A stretch of 9,992 nucleotides of DNA from CAIKZD01 sp041675165 (lineage in GTDB: Bacteria > Patescibacteriota > Minisyncoccia > Moranbacterales > UBA2206), in assembly GCA_041675165.1 (NCBI GenBank), contig JBAYUI010000022.1, positions 1 through 9,992 of the forward strand, read 5' to 3'. The position numbers were made by a program, and so were the translations under genes. Below the pieces are notes generated by a model. It saw nothing but the letters and a program-made list of their open reading frames with translations. It did not search any database and was not told the origin of the DNA. Positions 6,506-9,992 of this stretch are shown piece by piece (positions within the stretch are counted from its first letter, which is position 1; every line of letters begins with the position of its first letter).

Positions 6506-6535
6506 TTACCATAATAAATAGGGGTTATTTACTAT
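6506..6535 (+). promoter_or_regulatory. Probable promoter of valS
   Basis: TTACCA (6506-6511) is followed after 18 nt by TACTAT (6530-6535), giving a start near 6542 and a leader of about 43 nt. That leader is too short for a T-box riboswitch. The rest of the 287-nt divergent spacer (6298-6584) holds the opposing phosphorylase promoter and no other gene that I can see. Confidence 0.5.
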
Positions 6536-6553
6536 CAGAGTCATACAAATTCA

Positions 6554-6565
6554 ATACATATGTAT
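6554..6565. repeat. 12-bp palindrome in the valS leader
   Basis: ATACATATGTAT is a perfect palindrome between the predicted transcription start and the valS SD. It could be an operator for a dimeric regulator or a chance AT-rich palindrome. Confidence 0.35.
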
Positions 6566-6584
6566 ACCAGAAAAGGAGATCAAA

Positions 6585-9008
6585 ATGGACAAAATAGCCA
6601 AGAATTATGACGCAAAATCAATCGAAGAAAAATGGTGTAAGCTATGGAAGGAAGCCGGAATCTATCGATTCGATCCTGATAGTCCTCGGCAGATTTTTTC
6701 TGTGGACACTCCTCCTCCCTATGTAAGTGCTGATCACTTGCATATCGGACATGCTATGTCTTACATCCAGGCGGAGATCATTGTTCGGCATCGTCGAATG
6801 TCTGGATATAATGTTTTTTATCCAATGGGGTTTGATGATAATGGCCTTCCTACTGAACGTTATGTGGAGAAAAAGCACAAGGTTGACAAGCGGAAAATGT
6901 CTCGCGCCGAATTTATTCGGTTATGCATTGAGGAAACTGAGCGTGGCGCAGAAAACTATCGTCAAATTTGGGAACGGCTGGGCGTCGGAGTAGATTGGTC
7001 ATTGAGCTACAATACTATTGGTTCACTGGCTCAGCGTATTGCTCAACGCTCATTCATTGCATTGTACGATAGTGGGCTAATCTATAGGCAGCAAACACCA
7101 AATATATGGTGTCCCACTTGTCAGACAGCTATTTCTCAGGCCGATCTTGACGACATTGAAATTGATGGCAATCTTTATTATTTACGATTCGAATTGATTT
7201 CAGGTGGATACGTAGATGTTGCCACTACCAGACCGGAGATGTTAGCGGCCTGTGTGTCGCTTTATGTCAATCCTGATGATCCTCGCTATAGTGGATTAAT
7301 TGGACAAGAAGCTTTCGTGCCGATTTTTGGACACTCAGTGCGAATTCGTTCACATGTGGATGTTGATCCGCATTTCGGTTCAGGGCTAATGATGGTGTGC
7401 ACATGGGGAGATTTGGCTGATGTGTCGAAATGGCGTGAAGATAAGCTAGAGGTTAGAATACTCATTGATTCAAAGGGTTATCTAACTGATTTAGGTCAGC
7501 ATTTGACCGGAATGTCGATTGCTAAAGCACGTCAGTATGTAATTGAGGATTTGCGCGACAAAGGGCTTCTTATTAAAACGGTGCCTATTGTACAGCATAA
7601 AAATATACATGAACGGTGCAAGACGCCGGTAGAATTTAATTTGTCGTGGCAATGGTATATCAAAATTCTTCCTTTCAAAGAGCAGTGGTTCAGGCGCAGC
7701 AAAGAACTTGCCTGGTTTCCGCAATTTATGAAAGAGCGACTAGATAACTGGGTAGCAGGTTTAAAGTGGGATTGGTGTATTTCACGCGATCGGTATTACG
7801 GAGTTCCAATCCCAGTATGGTTCTGTTCCGACTGCAATCAGGCAATTATAGCTGAAGAATGTCAATTGCCTGTCGACCCGCGGGAAACTGAAACTCCAAA
7901 TAAAATTTGTCAGGAGTGCGGTAGCTCTGAATTCTATCCTGAGATGCAGGTATTGGATACATGGATGACTTCTTCGTCAACGTCGCTAATCAATGGGCGT
8001 TGGCAGGAAAAGGATAGTCGTATGGATCATATATATCCGATGAGTTTGCGCGTGCAAGCCTTCGAAATTATCCGGACTTGGATGTTTTATTCCATTGTTA
8101 AGTCTCATTTCCACACAGATTCTCTTCCCTGGAGTTCAGTAATGATTTCAGGGTGGGGTCTTGATAAATCAGGAAAGAAGATGAGTAAAAGCGTGGGTAA
8201 TGTTGTTGGAATCAATGAAATGACTGATAGGTATTCTGCTGATGCAGTTCGTTGGTGGTCAACGAATGCCAGTCTTGGCCAAAATCTGCGGTTCGCAGAG
8301 GATGATCTCAAAGCAGGCAAGAAGCTTACTAATAAACTTTGGAACGTGGCTAAGTTCTGTCAGCCATTCATTAAAGGAGAAGAAGAGGGTGTGCTTGTAA
8401 GTTTTTCCGATCAATGGATTATGGCTGAATTGCAAGAAACAATCCGCGATTGTACAAAGGCACTAGACGCTTATGATTTTAATAAAGCGCGAATTCACTT
8501 GGATCGATTCTTCTGGCAAAAGTTCTGTGATACATATCTGGAGCTCTGCAAAGATCGCAGTTGGAATCCTGAACGATATTCTGCCAATGAAATTGATTCA
8601 ATGCAGTTCACCATAACCTATGCTTTGCGGGCGATTCTTAAATTATTCGCCCCTTTCATCCCGTTCGTCACAGAAGAGATTTACAGTCTTTTGTTTGACA
8701 GTAATCAATCGATCCATCAACAGAGATGGCCGCAAGCAGAGCCGCGTTTTCAGGATGAGCGGTTCACTGAAATTGGTGATGAATTGATTGAAATCATTAA
8801 TCGTATACGGCACTTCAAGACGAACTTTACTTCATCTTTCCGGGCGGAAATAAGTCGGCTAGTTATTCAAACAACTAACGAAATTTTTATTCAAGCGGCA
8901 CATGATCTAAAAGTGCTCGTTAATGCTCATGAACTCGGAGTGAATGAAGAATGTCTAAATGGCGAGTTGTATGAAACTAAGAGTTGCAAAATAATCCTTG
9001 CGCTCTAA
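6585..9008 (+). CDS. valS: Valyl-tRNA synthetase, compact archaeal/rickettsial type
   Basis: Charges tRNA-Val with valine in the cytoplasm. The 807-residue class I enzyme has the signature LHIGHA (52-57) and KMSKS (532-536), the CP1 editing domain with TTRPE (214-218), and zinc-type Cys pairs CPTC (176-179), CSDC (414-417) and CQEC (442-445). FDDNGLPTERYVEKK (83-97) and VCTWGD (271-276) fit the archaeal-like form also found in rickettsiae; common bacterial ValRS has TDHAG and a TTRPETMLGD editing motif instead. It is shorter than usual bacterial ValRS (about 860-950 residues) and ends without the C-terminal coiled-coil arm. AAGGAG lies 6 nt before the ATG. It is a single-gene unit closed by a strong terminator. 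Whether it is the only valS of the genome or an extra copy cannot be told here; isoleucyl-tRNA synthetase is related but fits less well. Confidence 0.93.
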   Translation: MDKIAKNYDAKSIEEKWCKLWKEAGIYRFDPDSPRQIFSVDTPPPYVSADHLHIGHAMSYIQAEIIVRHRRMSGYNVFYPMGFDDNGLPTERYVEKKHKVDKRKMSRAEFIRLCIEETERGAENYRQIWERLGVGVDWSLSYNTIGSLAQRIAQRSFIALYDSGLIYRQQTPNIWCPTCQTAISQADLDDIEIDGNLYYLRFELISGGYVDVATTRPEMLAACVSLYVNPDDPRYSGLIGQEAFVPIFGHSVRIRSHVDVDPHFGSGLMMVCTWGDLADVSKWREDKLEVRILIDSKGYLTDLGQHLTGMSIAKARQYVIEDLRDKGLLIKTVPIVQHKNIHERCKTPVEFNLSWQWYIKILPFKEQWFRRSKELAWFPQFMKERLDNWVAGLKWDWCISRDRYYGVPIPVWFCSDCNQAIIAEECQLPVDPRETETPNKICQECGSSEFYPEMQVLDTWMTSSSTSLINGRWQEKDSRMDHIYPMSLRVQAFEIIRTWMFYSIVKSHFHTDSLPWSSVMISGWGLDKSGKKMSKSVGNVVGINEMTDRYSADAVRWWSTNASLGQNLRFAEDDLKAGKKLTNKLWNVAKFCQPFIKGEEEGVLVSFSDQWIMAELQETIRDCTKALDAYDFNKARIHLDRFFWQKFCDTYLELCKDRSWNPERYSANEIDSMQFTITYALRAILKLFAPFIPFVTEEIYSLLFDSNQSIHQQRWPQAEPRFQDERFTEIGDELIEIINRIRHFKTNFTSSFRAEISRLVIQTTNEIFIQAAHDLKVLVNAHELGVNEECLNGELYETKSCKIILAL

Positions 9009-9023
9009 AGAAAAACAATCAAC

Positions 9024-9058
9024 AATGGATTACTGGCAATGCCAGTAATCCATTTTTT
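9024..9058 (+). terminator. Strong rho-independent terminator of valS
   Basis: AATGGATTACTGGC and GCCAGTAATCCATT form a perfect 14-bp stem around an AAT loop, followed by a run of six T (9053-9058). It begins 15 nt after the valS stop codon. Confidence 0.95.
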
Positions 9059-9118
9059 GTATTATATAATAACTTTTTCATCGGAGATGTTGGGGGTGGA
9101 AATTCGCCGCCCGTTTGC

Positions 9119-9147
9119 TTGACAAACAACGACTTATCTGCTAGACT
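9119..9147 (+). promoter_or_regulatory. Promoter of the lipoprotein gene
   Basis: A perfect -35 box TTGACA (9119-9124) is followed after 17 nt by TAGACT (9142-9147). The start would be near 9154, with about 62 nt of leader. It comes after the valS terminator, so the lipoprotein gene is transcribed on its own. Confidence 0.75.
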
Positions 9148-9148
9148 G

Positions 9149-9176
9149 GTTCGATACCAAAAAGGTGGTATTGAAC
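9149..9176. repeat. Inverted repeat at the lipoprotein transcription start
   Basis: GTTCGATACC and GGTATTGAAC are 10-nt arms (one G-T mismatch that would be a G-U pair in RNA) around an 8-nt centre. The repeat directly follows the -10 box and spans the expected start, so it is better placed as a repressor operator than as an RNA hairpin; a start at its left edge would still allow a 5' stem. Confidence 0.55.
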
Positions 9177-9215
9177 GCAGTTAGATAGCTTTTTAAAATT
9201 TTGGAGGGCGTGACT

Positions 9216-9638
9216 ATGAAGATGACGAAAAGTAATGTGATGGGGATGATTTTGTTGGCAATGTTATTTTTTGCAGGGTGCGCGGCTCCAACTGCCCCGA
9301 CAAATCCTCGAGATTTACAGGTTTTGAATGATGTGCAAGGAGTGTGGATGTGGGAGGGTGTCCTGCAAGGAAATTCCCCCGTGACGCTTACCCTGACCTT
9401 CTCCGGTCAAGAAGTAAATATATGTTCGACGAACCGTGTGGAAGGTCATGGCCGGAGCAATGACCCTTTCAAGGACAAGGCCTATAACGGATACACAAAG
9501 GCATTTGAAGTGGAAGATGGCAATGCAGTATTCTATTTCAAAGATGGAGCCAAGGCAGTCTTCCACTTGGTCAGTCCTGATGTTATGGAAACGCCATATC
9601 GGGGTGATATTATCAGAGCAAAACGGGTGGTCAAATAG
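9216..9638 (+). CDS. Small predicted lipoprotein of unknown function
   Basis: The ATG at 9216 is chosen over an in-frame TTG at 9201 because GGAGGG (9203-9208) lies 7 nt before it. The 140-residue product starts with a short basic stretch, a hydrophobic segment (VMGMILLAMLFF) and the lipobox FAGC, with the lipidated Cys at residue 22, so it should be anchored to a membrane on the outer side. A short Pro/Thr linker (APTAPTNP) follows. The rest has alternating hydrophobic and polar residues suggesting a small beta fold: VWMWEGVLQG, VTLTLTFSG, NAVFYFKDG, KAVFHLVS. One further Cys occurs in ICSTNR. I recognise no family; a lipocalin-like or META-like small beta protein is possible but unproven. 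It has its own promoter and terminator. Confidence 0.85.
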   Translation: MKMTKSNVMGMILLAMLFFAGCAAPTAPTNPRDLQVLNDVQGVWMWEGVLQGNSPVTLTLTFSGQEVNICSTNRVEGHGRSNDPFKDKAYNGYTKAFEVEDGNAVFYFKDGAKAVFHLVSPDVMETPYRGDIIRAKRVVK

Positions 9639-9659
9639 TCACAGCCGTCCGGCTCCAAG

Positions 9660-9693
9660 AAAGGACAGAGAAATTTTTCTTTGTCCTTTTTAA
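9660..9693 (+). terminator. Terminator of the lipoprotein gene
   Basis: AAAGGACAGAGAAA pairs with TTTCTTTGTCCTTT (one G-U pair, short T loop), followed by more T. It begins 22 nt after the lipoprotein stop codon. Confidence 0.85.
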
Positions 9694-9717
9694 TTTGTCG
9701 ACAATGAGTTATCCAGA

Positions 9718-9741
9718 GCAATCAAGTCATCGATTGATTGC
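9718..9741. repeat. Inverted repeat overlapping the -35 box of the last gene
   Basis: GCAATCAA and TTGATTGC are perfect 8-nt arms around an 8-nt centre. The right arm contains the TTGATT that serves as the -35 box, the usual place for a repressor or activator site. No T-run follows, so it is not a terminator. Confidence 0.5.
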
Positions 9742-9765
9742 GTATTTACCATTTTGTATTATAAT
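9734..9765 (+). promoter_or_regulatory. Promoter of the right-edge gene
   Basis: TTGATT (9734-9739) with 17 nt to TATTAT (9757-9762), or equally TTGCGT (9738-9743) with 16 nt to a perfect TATAAT (9760-9765). Either would start transcription near 9770, about 44 nt before the ATG at 9814. Confidence 0.65.
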
Positions 9766-9813
9766 AAGAATAAAGTTGAGAGCCTACTCGCAGGGAGTAA
9801 TGAAAAAGTCATT

Positions 9814-9992
9814 ATGCATATCAAAACTAAAAAAGTTTTTCTGAAAGTGTTTGTGTCATTCTTCGCTGTAGTTTCCGCTTTTCTTTGGAAAAGTTTCTTG
9901 GGGAATACAATGAATCTGAAAGATATTGAAAACAGTTCTAAAAAAGTTTGGAAAGGAGCGACAGAAAATCTAAGCATAAACGAGGCCAGTGC
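9814..9992 (+). CDS. N-terminus of a membrane-anchored or exported protein (3' end off window)
   Basis: The frame from the ATG at 9814 stays open for 59 codons to the edge. Its N-terminus is MHIKTKK followed by a hydrophobic stretch (VFLKVFVSFFAVVSAFLW, about residues 8-25), which fits a signal anchor or signal peptide. After it come polar, charged residues including a Lys-rich SSKKVWKGATENLS segment. There is no Cys of a lipobox. The start is uncertain: the best SD (GGGAG, 9793-9797) is 16 nt from this ATG and only 2 nt from an ATG at 9800 that opens a 14-codon frame. The promoter directly upstream supports a real gene. No family is recognisable from this much. Confidence 0.6.
   Translation, partial: MHIKTKKVFLKVFVSFFAVVSAFLWKSFLGNTMNLKDIENSSKKVWKGATENLSINEAS

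Noticed and set aside
6298..6584. T-box riboswitch ahead of valS
   Set aside because: There is no T-box consensus, no terminator/antiterminator pair, and the predicted leader is only about 43 nt.
8984..9184. 66-codon plus-strand open frame after valS
   Set aside because: It overlaps the end of valS and runs through a perfect 14-bp terminator and the next gene's promoter, so it cannot be a sensible gene.
9201..9215. TTG at 9201 as start of the lipoprotein
   Set aside because: The SD GGAGGG lies inside this extension and is correctly spaced for the ATG at 9216, which also gives a normal signal peptide.
9800..9844. 14-codon frame starting at ATG 9800 as a gene or leader peptide
   Set aside because: The SD is only 2 nt away and the frame overlaps the longer open frame; not enough evidence for a separate leader peptide.
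1..9992. tRNA, rRNA, CRISPR array, insertion sequence or transposase
   Set aside because: I saw no cloverleaf, no regularly spaced direct repeats, no transposase motifs and no paired terminal inverted repeats.

Overview
The window is bacterial and gene-dense. It uses ordinary sigma-70-type promoters, Shine-Dalgarno (SD) sites and TGA as a stop codon. Base composition is moderately AT-rich. The lineage is not clear from the sequence. The valyl-tRNA synthetase is of the compact archaeal/rickettsial type ('DDNGLPTE', no C-terminal coiled-coil arm), a form that also occurs in some uncultivated bacterial lineages. Several genes lack an SD. An uncultivated, metagenome-derived bacterium, possibly Patescibacteria/CPR-like, is a reasonable but unproven guess.

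Layout. Positions 1-4214 and 4221-6297 are all on the minus strand. Reading in the direction of transcription, the order is: a nucleoside phosphorylase (6297-5527); a radical SAM/SPASM-like protein (5375-4221) followed by a 23-codon peptide gene (4214-4143) and a terminator (4108-4076); then, behind its own TTGACT-N17-TAATAT promoter, a three-gene operon of YcaO cyclodehydratase-like protein (3934-2435), SagB-type FMN dehydrogenase (2415-1672), and an orotate-phosphoribosyltransferase-like domain fused to a PQQ-type beta-propeller (1647 to beyond the left edge). The plus strand carries an archaeal-type valS (6585-9008) with a strong terminator, a small lipoprotein (9216-9638) with its own promoter and terminator, and the start of a membrane-anchored protein that leaves the window at the right edge.

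Interpretation. YcaO + SagB + radical SAM + a tiny peptide with an exceptional SD site is the signature of a RiPP (ribosomally made, post-translationally modified peptide) pathway. The YcaO would phosphorylate backbone amides to form azoline or a related group, SagB would oxidise it, and the radical SAM enzyme would add a carbon-centred modification. Several features do not match textbook examples. The fusion protein is not a usual RiPP component. The radical SAM enzyme has lost the ligands of one auxiliary cluster. The YcaO ends PHPFG instead of PHPFP. No E1-like/RRE partner, protease or transporter is visible. The peptide region can also be read in a second frame that is richer in Ser/Thr/Cys. 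This is the part of the window most likely to be undescribed.
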